Below are positions 26,301-33,222 of a stretch of 64,000 nt of DNA, piece after piece (position 1 is the stretch's first letter; each line of letters opens with the position of its first letter). A program made the position numbers and the translations under genes. This DNA comes from Pachyseris speciosa (lineage: Eukaryota > Cnidaria > Anthozoa > Scleractinia > Pachyseridae), in assembly GCA_016490735.1 (NCBI GenBank), contig JAEMWC010001359.1, positions 22,501 through 86,500 of the forward strand, in the 5' to 3' direction. Under the pieces are notes generated by a model. That model was not told where the DNA came from and searched no databases. It saw only the letters and a list, made by a program, of their open reading frames with translations.

Positions 26301-26906
26301 TTTTAGCTATGGAGGCAGGAGACGAGCAGAACACACGTTATATAGTCTTTAAGTTTTCAGTTGGAAATTGAGAATAAGTAAGATTTTTTAAAATTTCTTT
26401 CCAAAACAATTTTCCAGTGCCAAATGTAAAATAATCACATTTTCGTGAAAAAGAAGGCTTTCAGCGAATACCTTTTAACGAGGGACATCTCCCGTCACCG
26501 CTTTTTCCAACCTCAGTATGTCACTCTTGTCTGAGATGATTTATCGTGCACTGGCTTTTGGTTTAAAATCCTTAACTTTCATTTCAATTTATTACAGGAA
26601 AGTTGTTCAAACTTCAATGACGAAGAAGGTCAGTCGTCTGGGGTCACGCAAGCAGTTGTTTCTAATCGGGGTAGCGAGAGCGCTCGAGAAGCGCTTTTGC
26701 CTAGCTGTGAGGTGCAAACAGCTTTGGCCGTTGCAAATACCAATGTACGTGCACTATCGAGACAGACAAAACGAAAGTTGCTGGACAGTATCGCTGAGCC
26801 ACCACCCCTCTCGCCTCTCCCCAGTCCCATCCCGGCCAGTGTTAGAAGAGAGTTCAAAAGACCAAGGCGAGTAGGAAGTTCAGCCGGTGTGCCTCTCGAG
26901 CAATGA
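3942..26906 (+). CDS. BRCA2: BRCA2 orthologue, C-terminal DNA-binding region (15 exons, 5' partial)
   Basis: Recombination mediator that loads RAD51 onto RPA-coated single-stranded DNA in the nucleus. Exons: 3942-4107, 5520-5693, 5989-6168, 6327-6480, 7200-7327, 9263-9382, 10122-10194, 10727-10826, 11600-11627, 13197-13277, 19802-19911, 20505-20580, 23044-23226, 25756-25950, 26598-26906. Phases agree across every junction and give about 691 residues ending in TGA followed directly by TAA. Landmarks matching vertebrate BRCA2 in order are [91 protein letters not shown] and [12 protein letters not shown]. All introns are GT-AG except the one after 6480. The helical domain and BRC repeats are not seen in 1-3941, so earlier exons probably lie before the window. 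Introns are loaded with transposable elements. Family identity is near certain; exact ends of individual exons are inferred. Confidence 0.94.
4482..5280 (+). mobile_element. CR1/L2-like LINE, 3' end of reverse transcriptase with (ATT)n tail
   Basis: Two overlapping frames give [38 protein letters not shown] and then [25 protein letters not shown] and a terminal NSLPNNIRE…[12 protein letters not shown]. This is the standard C-terminus of CR1/L2/Rex-type ORF2 proteins. A frameshift near the CTG repeat at 4703-4720 and an in-frame stop at about 4947 mark it as dead. The AT-rich 3' UTR ends in an ATT repeat (5246-5278), typical of this clade. Strongly 5'-truncated, inside a BRCA2 intron. Confidence 0.85.
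5830..5925. repeat. Pyrimidine tract (CCTT-rich)
   Basis: Near-pure C/T on the + strand, with CCTT and CCCTCC repeats, in the BRCA2 intron just before the 5989 exon. The rest of that 295-bp intron holds nothing recognised. Confidence 0.9.
6327..9382 (+). CDS. BRCA2: BRCA2 exons encoding the start of OB2 and the Tower (6327-6480, 7200-7327, 9263-9382)
   Basis: About 134 residues begin with WMEK and run into two long charged helices (…[19 protein letters not shown]… and …[20 protein letters not shown]). They flank a short basic segment with RRSARLRRR and the conserved VRALDDYR stretch. This is the Tower layout: two antiparallel helices with a small DNA-binding bundle at the tip. The 6327 exon has no usable GT donor. 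Reading must end at 6480 with GC as donor (CCAG then GCTAGT), because the next in-frame codon pair is Gly-stop. A phase-1 join to the AG-acceptor exon at 7200 restores a Glu codon. The first exon of this group directly continues OB1/OB2 at the conserved Gln-Trp junction. Confidence 0.9.
6481..7199 (+). other. BRCA2 intron with probable GC-AG boundaries
   Basis: The donor region reads CCAG then GCTAGT at 6477-6486, and the acceptor is a T-rich tract ending TTTTAG at 7199. No GT in the right phase exists near the conserved end of the upstream exon. A GT site further upstream would delete conserved Tower residues. GC-AG introns are a known minor class spliced by the major spliceosome. Apart from T-runs near 7021, the intron contains nothing recognised. 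Confidence 0.72.
7450..7649. mobile_element. MITE family B, copy 1 (AATAGACCT … AGGTCTATT)
   Basis: Inverted ends AATAGACCTTTCTAGCTTG and CAAGCTAAAAAGGTCTATT enclose TTTTGTTTCCCAATG and its inverse CATTGGGAAAACAAAA. The whole 200 bp is nearly palindromic. A second copy of the same family lies at 32990-33222. Confidence 0.87.
7983..9190. mobile_element. Possible TIR element with GGCCGG/GTCCGG-rich ends
   Basis: The region near 7983-8080 is packed with GTCCGGCCA and ACGGCCGGTCAAC motifs. An inverse-like block, GTCCGGCCAAAAATGGG then TTTGACCGGCGCC, lies at 9125-9180. The ends are only approximately inverted, so the boundaries are uncertain. MITE A copy 2 sits inside it. It fills the BRCA2 intron before the 9263 exon; 8403-9060 has no other recognised content. 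Confidence 0.45.
8126..8400. mobile_element. MITE family A, copy 2
   Basis: GGGAGTTTAAGAAACGATGACG at the left end and CGTTTCTTAAACTCCC at the right, 275 bp. Flanks read TAATT before and TAATT after, a possible short target duplication. The interior shares the GCACGTGCGTTTTACATTTTGGTACA segment, in parts, with the other copies. Confidence 0.9.
9690..9719. repeat. Poly-T run
   Basis: About 28 consecutive T in the intron between the 9263 and 10122 BRCA2 exons. It could be the tail of a - strand retroposon or simple slippage. The rest of this ~740-bp intron shows nothing recognised. Confidence 0.85.
10122..13277 (+). CDS. BRCA2: BRCA2 exons completing OB2 (10122-10194, 10727-10826, 11600-11627, 13197-13277)
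   Basis: These four small exons encode about 94 residues from [14 protein letters not shown] through [18 protein letters not shown], a tiny FRQGASELQ segment, and [13 protein letters not shown]. They align with the part of vertebrate BRCA2 that closes OB2 after the Tower. The exon at 11600 is only 28 nt and is held by a good T-rich acceptor and a CAG/GTACGAG donor; the phase-2 to phase-0 arithmetic fits exactly. The exon at 10122 must use the second AG of an AGAG acceptor (10120-10121), because the first AG would shift the frame into stops. The intervening introns carry a C-rich TIR element and a tRNA-derived repeat array. Confidence 0.9.
11084..11546. mobile_element. C-rich TIR element (ATACCGTAAAAGCT … AGCTTTTACGGTAT)
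   Basis: Inverted termini ATACCGTAAAAGCTGTAT (11084) and AATAGAGCTTTTACGGTAT (11528-11546) bound about 463 bp of TAATAAGCCCCCC-type repeats with several poly-C runs. The inner repeat spells a decayed terminal motif many times. It resembles a short non-autonomous DNA transposon. It lies 53 bp before the 28-nt BRCA2 exon. Confidence 0.8.
12034..13015 (-). repeat. Tandem array of four tRNA-derived SINE-like units
   Basis: Four units of about 245 bp run head to tail. Each has GATCATCGCAGTT..TGAACACTACTTAA, then a tRNA-like core on the - strand (12100-12165, 12342-12414, 12614-12679, 12857-12923), then GGGAGCTGG…CGTAATATACCCGTGAA and AAAATCATATATTTGAACT. The cores begin GGCTTGTTAGCTCAGTTGGTAG (box A) and contain GTGGGTTCGA (box B). 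Copy 2 folds to a complete cloverleaf with anticodon-position GGT but C at position 33. Copies 1 and 3 lack part of the anticodon arm. Unit 3 has a 25-bp internal duplication. A dispersed full copy is at 25425-25680. Confidence 0.85.
12342..12414 (-). tRNA. tRNA-Thr(GGT)-like pseudo-tRNA core of a SINE-like unit
   Basis: On the - strand it has a seven-base acceptor strand GGCTTGT, D arm GCTC…GAGC, anticodon stem CTGCA/CGCAG with loop CCGGTAT, and T stem GTGGG/CCCGT with TTCGACT loop. The 3' acceptor strand is ACAAAAC instead of the ideal ACAAGCC. Position 33 is C instead of the universal U. It lies inside a repeated unit, so it is best seen as a tRNA-derived promoter rather than a working tRNA gene. 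Confidence 0.55.
13520..13767 (-). pseudogene. Gypsy integrase C-terminal fragment
   Basis: Encodes [20 protein letters not shown], then [19 protein letters not shown] and [10 protein letters not shown], the familiar end of cnidarian gypsy pol. It is separated from the RT piece by a palindromic MITE and a large deletion. Confidence 0.75.
13782..13922. mobile_element. Palindromic MITE (GGTAATTGAACT … AGTTCAATTACC)
   Basis: 141 bp nearly symmetrical about 13852, with TTTGAAATCA/TGATTTCAAA and GGTCTGAAATCAT/ATGATTTCAGACC pairs and a GC-rich centre GAGCGCGCAGCGCGAG. It sits inside the gypsy remnant, so it is younger than that element. The following 13923-14130 stretch has a poly-T run and no recognised gene. 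Confidence 0.85.
14133..15343 (-). pseudogene. Gypsy protease and reverse-transcriptase start, decayed
   Basis: The frame at 15230-14643 holds the aspartic-protease signature [10 protein letters not shown], then LGLLQLTN and the linker [10 protein letters not shown] typical of the protease-RT junction. The frame at 14619-14422 has [16 protein letters not shown] and LRPVTEVLT (RT fingers). The frame at 14348-14133 has [20 protein letters not shown] and [11 protein letters not shown], where the catalytic YxDD would read IRDG, so the RT is dead even apart from frameshifts. Confidence 0.82.
15344..17943 (-). mobile_element. L1/Tx1-type non-LTR retrotransposon ORF2, 5'-truncated
   Basis: A 716-codon open frame (17861-15711) starts with NWRPISLLN at residues ~43-51. 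It carries [12 protein letters not shown] (~113-124), [15 protein letters not shown] (~170-184) and the catalytic FADD (~212-216) of reverse transcriptase, then a maturase-like region and a C-terminal zinc-binding CTFC…H…HC (~650-670). An upstream frame, 17977-17777, continues the N-terminus ([18 protein letters not shown]), one frameshift away. The 3' UTR ends in a 13-base A tail (T-run at 15344-15356 on +). The endonuclease half is missing. It splits the gypsy gag-pol, so it is younger. The long intact frame suggests a fairly recent insertion. Confidence 0.88.
17944..18750 (-). pseudogene. Gypsy gag remnant with zinc-knuckle region
   Basis: A 132-codon frame at 18750-18352 starts [14 protein letters not shown] frame at 18270-18073 has [23 protein letters not shown], the typical pre-nucleocapsid helix of cnidarian gypsy gag. 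It runs into CQYC…H…C and CTAC, zinc-knuckle-like pieces broken by one stop at about 18028. Frameshifts occur between the parts. The frame is cut at about 17944 where the L1/Tx1 copy begins. Confidence 0.75.
18771..19128. mobile_element. MITE family A, copy 3 (right end decayed)
   Basis: Starts GGGAGCTTAAGTAACGAGGA and shares the interior GCACGTGCGTTTTTCATTTTG and ACAACGTGAAATGACC. Toward the right it still reads CGTTTTCGTTGCCGTCGTCG but lacks the final CTTAAACTCCC. It abuts the start of the gypsy gag. Confidence 0.8.
19555..19680. repeat. Partial SINE-like unit without its tRNA core
   Basis: Shares AAAATCATATATTCGAACTGCGG, in parts, and GATCATCGCAGTTATGAAC with the 12-13 kb array, then stops in an A-rich tract where the tRNA-like core would begin. 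Bases 19181-19554 show no recognised feature. Confidence 0.8.
19802..23226 (+). CDS. BRCA2: BRCA2 exons encoding OB3 (19802-19911, 20505-20580, 23044-23226)
   Basis: This group encodes about 122 residues. The first exon carries [11 protein letters not shown], the conserved opening of OB3. The second carries [18 protein letters not shown], the most recognisable BRCA2 signature in the window. The third carries the strand [15 protein letters not shown] and a helical tail. Phases 0/2, 2/0 and 0/0 fit. The upstream intron is about 6.5 kb and is filled by a Ty3/gypsy remnant with a nested L1/Tx1-like copy. The 2.46-kb intron between 20580 and 23044 contains a second L1/Tx1-like copy. Confidence 0.93.
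20630..22870 (-). mobile_element. Second L1/Tx1-type retrotransposon, decayed
   Basis: Overlapping - strand frames 22849-22580, 22679-21930 and 22005-21493 carry [45 protein letters not shown], the catalytic YADD and then [13 protein letters not shown] and [13 protein letters not shown]. Several frameshifts and stops are present. The 3' end is near the T-run at 20630-20641. It is related to, but clearly diverged from, the 15.3-17.9 kb copy. It fills the BRCA2 intron 20581-23043. Confidence 0.85.
23319..23358. repeat. (AATC)n microsatellite
   Basis: About ten copies of CAAT/AATC, immediately downstream of a BRCA2 exon. The remaining intron to 25425 is unique-looking apart from AT-rich simple sequence at 24650-24760. 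Confidence 0.95.
24450..24960. repeat. AATA-rich tract flanked by weak inverted blocks
   Basis: The centre (24650-24760) is AATAAAT-rich. Outside it, GAGTATTCCGTTTACAAA at 24543 faces GAAAACGGAATACTC at 24776, and AACAGCGCG/TCTGGACCGAGCG faces GTGTCCAGAC, suggesting an old palindromic element. Low confidence in boundaries. Confidence 0.45.
25425..25690 (-). repeat. Dispersed tRNA-derived SINE-like unit
   Basis: A full single unit of the same family as the 12-13 kb array. The tRNA-like core on the - strand at 25549-25624 has box A GTTAGCTCAGTTGGCAGAGC and a decayed box B (GGATCGACTCCCG, with a short insertion near the T arm). It lies 70 bp before the penultimate BRCA2 exon. Confidence 0.8.
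25756..26906 (+). CDS. BRCA2: BRCA2 last two exons: linker and terminal Pro/basic tail (25756-25950, 26598-26906)
   Basis: The penultimate exon (65 codons) begins [13 protein letters not shown], resembling the helix after OB3. The last exon has a Ser-rich start, then [26 protein letters not shown] and a [10 protein letters not shown] basic segment that fits the nuclear-localisation and PLPPPVSP-like region of vertebrate BRCA2. Tandem stops TGA TAA follow at 26904-26909. In vertebrates the C-terminal RAD51-filament site (TR2, around the FKKFNEIS motif) lies further on in the same last exon. No equivalent is visible here before or shortly after the stop. No AATAAA was found on the + strand between 26906 and the poly-T run at 27057. 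Confidence 0.9.
25951..26597 (+). other. BRCA2 last intron, no element recognised
   Basis: Good GTAAGT donor and TTTATTACAG acceptor. No repeat family or coding match seen inside. Confidence 0.7.
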
Positions 26907-27053
26907 TAAGGTGGAATTGAACAAGAAATATCGTGGGAGAGAGGAAGCATGCATGTTTGTACTGGAGGCCAAGCTAGAGTCGAGCAATGACCCAGTTTTG
27001 ATCGAGGAGTTCACGAAAAAGTCCCACAGTGTGACTATTCAAGCTTGGAAGCC

Positions 27054-27056
<3 letters not shown>

Positions 27057-27091
<35 letters not shown>

Positions 27092-27560
27092 AGTGCCGTT
27101 TATTATGATTTACAACATGGTCCCAGCTTTACTATTTGAAGTGTTCGCCTGACCATTCAAGTTGAGTACCAGTGGTTTCCTATACTGCTGTACGAGGTGG
27201 CTCTTTCCCCTCAGGAAAGGCTGCTTAAAAGCATTCATTTGGGTGGTCGCATCAAAAGCTGCCATCCACAGACTTCTGAACATCGTGTAGACCATGATGA
27301 ACAGCATCACCCATGAAAGCGGCTTTCATTCGAATAATTGTCATTCAGTAGGCGCACTTCAAGATGCGACCCGCAGTATCAACATGAAAGTAACGCCCAA
27401 CATCTTTCGTTTGAATGGACGCAGTTCTCAATTTTGTCCACAGAAGTAATAGCTTAGAACCAATTTGGAAAGCGTCATAAACTGTCACACGGGAAAGTGC
27501 TGCTCAGAATCTTGCACTTGCGTGAAATGGTCTGAAGTAAAGCAACATCACATGCACACG
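27057..27560 (-). mobile_element. Possible processed retrocopy with A tail
   Basis: A 34-base T run (27057-27090) is preceded, on the - strand, by AATAAA at 27104-27099, about 9 bases before the tail, as in a retroposed mRNA 3' end. A 66-codon - strand frame at 27310-27110 lies just upstream of that signal but matches nothing I recognise. The 5' extent is unknown. It lies 150 bp past the BRCA2 stop, so it interrupts or follows that gene's 3' UTR. Confidence 0.5.
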
Positions 27561-27721
27561 ACTCATTGGGAGAACAATGGAGCCCCGCTATACGGCCACC
27601 TCCTTATTAAGGCTACTTTTCTAGTTTTTCTTGTCCCGGCGAAACGTCTATGGATACACTTTCTAATCAGCCGTATTAACGGAGTTCCACTGAAAGTAAT
27701 TGAGAACATTTGATTCTTTGA

Positions 27722-28034
27722 TAGCCTTCTACGCAGACGTCTTTTGGTCTCGTCACGCGTTTCTCCTCCCACGAACGTCTGCTCAACTGAGTTGCCACTT
27801 CCGTTCGCGGCGGTTAGCCAATCATAGTTCGCCTTCCAATTTGTGGAAAGTAGGACTTTGAGCCCGGGATTTGGAAATTACTCCGCGGTGTCGATTTCCA
27901 TTCTTACGCAGCTCTTTATTGGTTTCTTCAAAACAAAGGCTAACCGCCGGCGAACGGAAGTGGCAGTTCAGTTTATCAGACGTTCGTTGGGGAGGATCGC
28001 GTGAGGAGCCCAAAGACGTCTGCGTAGGAGGCTA
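27722..28034. mobile_element. MULE-like MITE family C, 313-bp copy with 9-bp TSD
   Basis: Ends TAGCCTTCTACGCAGACGTC and GACGTCTGCGTAGGAGGCTA are inverted. The direct repeat ATTCTTTGA flanks it at 27713-27721 and 28035-28043. A 9-bp target duplication is the hallmark of Mutator-like elements. The interior also shows inner inverted pieces (GCCACTTCCGTTCGC / GCGAACGGAAGTGGC). Two far shorter relatives occur at 42770-42839 and 43051-43106. Confidence 0.9.
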
Positions 28035-28043
28035 ATTCTTTGA

Positions 28044-28673
28044 TGAACGTTTTGATAACGGTTTGCAAATTAGCATGTCTTTAATCAAATTTTTAAAAGG
28101 CTAATTTTACAGAATTAATTGAACAAACAAATAAGAGTTAAAAAAGTCTTATTGATTTCGATCATTTATCTCCACTGCAGAGGCTAACTAAAAGTTGCTT
28201 AGATTTTCCATTAGTCGAATAGTCAATGACGAAGGAAACGGCGTTAAACAACTCTTATTTAAAATAGCGATAGTTTAGGAAGTCGTATATAAGTTAAACC
28301 GTTAGAAGCTAACCTGCTTCGCAGGTGTTTCCTTCAGGTTTTAGGGAACTGCGTTTTTTCGTTCTTTGGATGCGCGAAAACTGGGATGAGAGCAAAAATT
28401 GGGAGGAGGAACGGGGAGGAATACGTGGAAACGCTATCCCGAAGAACGACCCATTGATGTGAAACGCTTCATTGAAATCATTCTTTCACAACTTCCTAAT
28501 AAAGTAACTAATACCAGGAAGAGAACTCCTGTTGTGAAAAATTTCAATTTAGTTGAAATCAAAACCTTCCCGTGAGTTTCAAATCGGAAAAGCGCGAACT
28601 TTGACCGTAGTAAACTCAAGCGACAGTCTACAATGCTTGGCTAAGTCGTATCTCTGTCTGATGAAAGCGACTA
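28044..28673. other. Intergenic, nothing recognised
   Basis: AT-rich sequence with no open frame or repeat match that I can support. A small hairpin-like CCTGCTTCGCAGG lies at about 28313. Confidence 0.5.
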
Positions 28674-28996
28674 TTAAGGCCCTCTTACACAGGCGTTGCG
28701 CTTAAGCTGCAACCTCAACATCTCACTTGTAAACTAGGTACTATTTAGCGCAATTTTAGTACAGTTTGTCGCCGTGATATCGCAGGGGGTTTCTAACTTG
28801 CTGGAAACTTCATGCAAGCCTGAGTTTGCTGCGATTTTTTTTTTATAAAACCGTGTTTCGTGTGTTGGATCTCAAATCGCGGTGTATCGCAACAAATTCC
28901 ACTAGTTTCCACGTGCGATTTTGAAGTTGCAACTTTTGCGCGACATATATTGCATCGCGTTGTGCGCCAATAATCGCCTGTGTAAATGGACCTTAA
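28674..28996. mobile_element. MITE with TTAAGG ends and ACACAGGCG inverted repeats
   Basis: Starts TTAAGGCCCTCTTACACAGGCG and ends CGCCTGTGTAAATGGACCTTAA. TTAA at both ends suits a TTAA-targeting superfamily such as piggyBac or Kolobok. The interior is rich in GCGAT/ATCGC and TTGCAAC words in both orientations. About 323 bp. Confidence 0.8.
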
Positions 28997-29199
28997 GTTG
29001 TCTCATTTTCTATTTCTACAGCACATCGTCATTCAATCGTCTGTGAACAATGAACATGATTCCGTAAAATGTGTAACAATTTTTACAAGTCCGAAAACTA
29101 CCACCACAAGGGATTTTGTTAATTTTGTAAATTTGAGTATTTTTGAAGAGGTAGAGTTCACATCAATTGTTCATGTTAGAACTGATTCAAATCCTTTAA

Positions 29200-29420
29200 A
29201 AAAAAAAAAAAGATAAGACACCGACGGTCGCCGTGAGATGCCGAACAGACGAGAGCGGTAAACTCGAGACACCTCGGGTTATCGCGAGTCGCGTTGGCAA
29301 CTTTCGCGCACTCTTTTCAGGATTGTTTTCAAATTGGATTAATAAGAGATGAAAATTATTTATGGAAAGAAAGAAAAAAAAAGGGTTTTTTTTGTTTGTT
29401 TGTTTGTTTGTTTGTTTGGT
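29200..29420. repeat. Simple repeats: A run and (TTTG)n
   Basis: A 13-base A run lies at about 29198-29211 and a (TTTG)n run at 29390-29417. Between them is unique sequence. The rest of 28997-30000 shows no recognised gene. Confidence 0.85.
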
Positions 29421-30007
29421 GACCATTCCGTGTTGATGTTAATCGGGTCCGCCGCCTAAGTTCCAGTTTGTACAGGAAGAAACCGGAAACCTGTGTAGTT
29501 GTAGTTATTTAGTTTGCTAAGATTCAATTTGGAGTTAATCGAGAGGAAACTTAAAAAAATAAAGTTATTGCCAAACTATACAATGTGTCCTTAATCATCG
29601 CTTTGTCTTTCTTTCCATATTTACGAACAGTGCCAAGTCGCTGTCTGAGTCGCTATTTAAACAAAGAATAATTAAAGATTAAACTAGAGGCCATATTGGC
29701 CTTTACTCGGCCTTCCCTCAAAAGACAATCAGAAATTGCTATTTACTACACTGATACTCACCTACACGGTTGTAGTATTATGACAAACTTAGAATAACAA
29801 GATCTGAATTCCTTTCCATATTTTTCTTTCACTCAGTAGTATTGGATCATGTTCATCACGTGCAGATAGTTGCACTGCCTTCTCTAATACAACGCATTTT
29901 TCAAGTACAGTCGACACTGCTTGTGCTATGGACGTCTAGAAAACGACGGCATAGCAAACTGACTACCTAGAAAACGATGACCCATAAAAACAATGAATGA
30001 TTGGCTG

Positions 30008-32017
30008 AGTAGTGTATTAGTCACCGGTTACTCCTTTTTTTTGCTGTGGTTTCTCATTAAATTGCTGTGGAATACATTAATGTCCATGACGTAATTATAG
30101 TGGATGTATTCCTTTACAAAACAGAGACAGTCGATGAATTCCTTAGGATAATAACAGTGGATGTATTCCTTTACATAACAGAGAGCGGATGAATTCCTTC
30201 GCATACTAATAGCGGATGTATTCCTTTTCAAAACAGAGAATCGCTTCGCTAGGAAAAAAGTCTAACTGTCACCAATATTTTTTCAGACATTGCTCCAACA
30301 TGCAAGTCGAATCAAGCGCTAATGTTGTAACTTAGTTGAAAGCATTAAAATACAGGAACTTATTTGTTGTGTGACAACAAAACTGATCCATCTATTCGAG
30401 AAACGGCTTGGTTCTGACTGTTCTTTTATTAAGTGGTAGTTCCGTTCACACAATCAAAACACACACATGACAGAAATTTTAACCGAAAACTGCGTTCTCT
30501 TCTATCTCAATACTGAAAAACCTCTCAGCTTTGGCGATGAGAGATGTGAGAGAGAAAATAAATTCTTAGCTAACTTTTTTTCGTTTTCCGCTCCGTTAGT
30601 CACTAATTATTCAAACTGCCCTATATTTGCATACGAACTCTGCAGTAAAAAAGCCCATGGGAGAACCTTCTACCATTCAACAACGACAATAGACGGCTTA
30701 AGTTGTTTGGAACGATCAACATAAACACGCGACTAATATGAATTGCACTTTACTTGAGTGACAAACATAAACTTTATTGCCTTTTCTCAGCTAATTCAAA
30801 AATGATTCAAATACACAGAGATTTGAAATGAAAAAACGTCAGTCAAAAATTCGTGTGGAGGAAAAATCAATAGTCTTCATCTTCGCTTGGAAGATAATGA
30901 CTCCTCTTAAAAGTTTCTGAATCAAAGTGTTGCACTAGAAAATATACGGCGAGGGAAAGTTTAAAGTCTTTTGCAGTATAGAGAAACTTGATTGATTTTT
31001 AATCATTGTGTATTTTAATCTTTCTGTATTCGCTAATAATGATTCAAGAAACTTGTTGTTCCAAAACATTTTTGTTGTCACGCAGTGCAACACTTTGATT
31101 CAGAAACTTTTAAGAGGAGTCATTATCTTCCAAGCGAAGATGAAGACTATTGATTTTTCCTCCACACGAATTTTAAGAGGATGACTGACGTTTTTCATTT
31201 CAAATCTCTGTGTATTTGAATCATTTTTGAATTAGCTGAGAAAAGGCAATAAAGTTTATGTTTGTCACTCAAGTAAAGTGCAATTCATATTAGTCGCGTG
31301 TTTATGTTGATCGTTCCAAACAACTTAAGCCGTCTATTGTCGTTGTTGAATGGTAGAAGGTTCTCCCATGGGCTTTTTTACTGCAGAGTTCGTATGCAAA
31401 TATAGGGCAGTTTGAATAATTAGTGACTAACGGAGCGGAAAACGAAAAAAAGTTAGCTAAGAATTTATTTTCTCTCTCACATCTCTCATCGCCAAAGCTG
31501 AGAGGTTTTTCAGTATTGAGATAGAAGAGAACGCAGTTTTCGGTTAAAATTTCTGTCATGTGTGTGTTTTGATTGTGTGAACGGAACTACCGCTTAATAA
31601 AAGAACAGTCAGAACCAAGCCGTTTCTCGAATAGATGGATCAGTTTTGTTGTCACACAACAAATAAGTTCCTGTATTTTAATGCTTTCAACTAAGTTACA
31701 ACATTAGCGCTTGATTCGACTTGCATGTTGGAGCAATGTCTGAAAAAATATTGGTGACAGTTAGACTTTTTTCCTAGCGAAGCGATTCTCTGTTTTGAAA
31801 AGGAATACATCCGCTATTAGTATGCGAAGGAATTCATCCGCTCTCTGTTATGTAAAGGAATACATCCACTGTTATTATCCTAAGGAATTCATCGACTGTC
31901 TCTGTTGTGTAAAGGAATACATCCACTATAATTACGTCATGGACATTAATGTATTCCACAGCAATTTAATGAGAAACCACAGCAAAAAAAAGGAGTAACC
32001 GGTGCCTAATACACTAC
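30008..32017. mobile_element. Near-perfect 2-kb fold-back element
   Basis: The left arm 30008-30936 and right arm 31084-32017 are inverted copies with only scattered differences (for example a ~10-bp insertion at ~31173 relative to the left arm). They enclose a 147-bp unique spacer. Ends are GTAGTGTATTAG…CTAATACACTAC. TTGGCTG occurs directly before and after (30001-30007 and 32018-32024), a probable 7-8 bp target duplication. Each arm contains tandem AAGGAATACATCCACT-type repeats (30050-30235 and 31795-31960). The mirrored 85-codon frames are by-products of the symmetry and match no family. No transposase seen. Confidence 0.9.
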
Positions 32018-32127
32018 TTGGCTGCTTTGACTGACTGTTTGGTTTCCTCATATAGGTCCGCTAGCTTCCTCTAAAGACCATTACAGAACAGAGGGTTTTT
32101 TTTTTTTTTTTTTGCAAAAACGTTACT

Positions 32128-32725
32128 AGAATCTCGGTGAAATGTGAGGAGAAAAAATAATCAGTAGGATGAAGCTGTTTGCAAATACGTCACATTGCTG
32201 TAAAAAAGAGAGTAAGGTTCTATAGTTGGATTTCACGTCGCGCAAGCAAAAAATACTAATGTCAAGAAATTGAGATATTGTACAAAAATAGTAAATAAAC
32301 TACCTGTGAAAGTCTCAGGAGTGTGTGACATCCCGTACTTGAGTTATTCAGCAAAATGTACCACTCAAAATTACAGCGGTTTAGTATGTAGGAGCCAGGG
32401 GCACGATTGAAACATCTGGAGTTCAGTTTGGGCATGTTGAAACCTTTCGCCTCGTTGTTGAACTTGCAAACAATCGTATTGACACTTCTGTCAACATATT
32501 AGTTGTTCAGACCTCGAAAACACAAGGTGAATCGTCATTTTTAGTGTTCTTGATGTTTCTCATCCCTGAACAGATCTGAACATGGCGGCCTTGTTTTGTG
32601 AATCGGTACTGCTATATTTAGATGCGCTTGCACAGAAACGCCGGAAGTGAGCTTTGTGGATGAAACACGACGAAGAATGAACGCTATTTTAAACCTCGTG
32701 CGTTCCCTACGAAGCCCGAGTAACA
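32128..32725. repeat. Dispersed repeat family D, copy 1
   Basis: Begins TCTCGGTGAAATGTGAGGAG, contains GTAAATAAACTACCTGTG and CCCGTACTTGAGTTATTC, and ends with CAGAAACGCCGGAAGTG then a GC-rich segment. The same order of blocks returns at 46728-47650. The central block (AAAGTCTC…CCCGTACTT…GTACCACTC) also occurs four times in 43863-44640. No coding content. Confidence 0.75.
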
Positions 32726-32989
32726 ACTGCGAGTTTCTTTAGATAGAAGCCTATTCGGTTAATGAACCCTTTGTTAATACACGCACCTATGGCCACTCCA
32801 AAGGCTTGGATGGTCGATGGACGTTTTCGTATTACTGGTCATATAGCGCTTTATTATATTCAGGCTTCATATCGGGCGAAGTACGAAGGTAAACTCGCTG
32901 GCACGCAAGCACTGTTCTCTTGATCCCAACTGTGGGGATCTGGTATTGAATGAACATACTTTTGATTTTTTTTTCCCGATATTTAGTTT
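32726..32989. other. Intergenic, nothing recognised
   Basis: No supported feature. Confidence 0.4.
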
Positions 32990-33222
32990 AATAGACCTCA
33001 TCCGCTTGTACATTTTGTTTTCCCAACACAAATCAAATGACGATACTCAGGAGATTTGGTCCTTTGCCTTGTTCATTAAAACCAATGCATGCAGGCATAT
33101 TGATGCTTGCATGCACTCTTTTTAATAAACAAGACATTGGATCAAATCTCCGAGTGCCATCACTTGATCTGTATTATATTGGGAAAACAAAATGTAAAAT
33201 GTACCAGCGAATAAGGTCTATT
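32990..33222. mobile_element. MITE family B, copy 2
   Basis: AATAGACCTCATCCGCTTGTAC at the left and GTACCAGCGAATAAGGTCTATT at the right, with TTTTGTTTTCCCAA / TTGGGAAAACAAAATG inside and GCATGCAGGCATATTGATGC at the centre. Same termini as 7450-7649. Confidence 0.88.

Noticed and set aside
26887..27108. Extra C-terminal BRCA2 exon with KKYRGREEACMFVLEAK
   Set aside because: It is out of frame with the last exon, has no splice join that I can support and runs into the poly-T insertion; no resemblance to TR2.
30467..30724. Mirrored identical 85-codon frames (also 31302-31559)
   Set aside because: Identity follows from the fold-back arms. No family match and no reason to expect coding; the frame survives because the arms are nearly identical.
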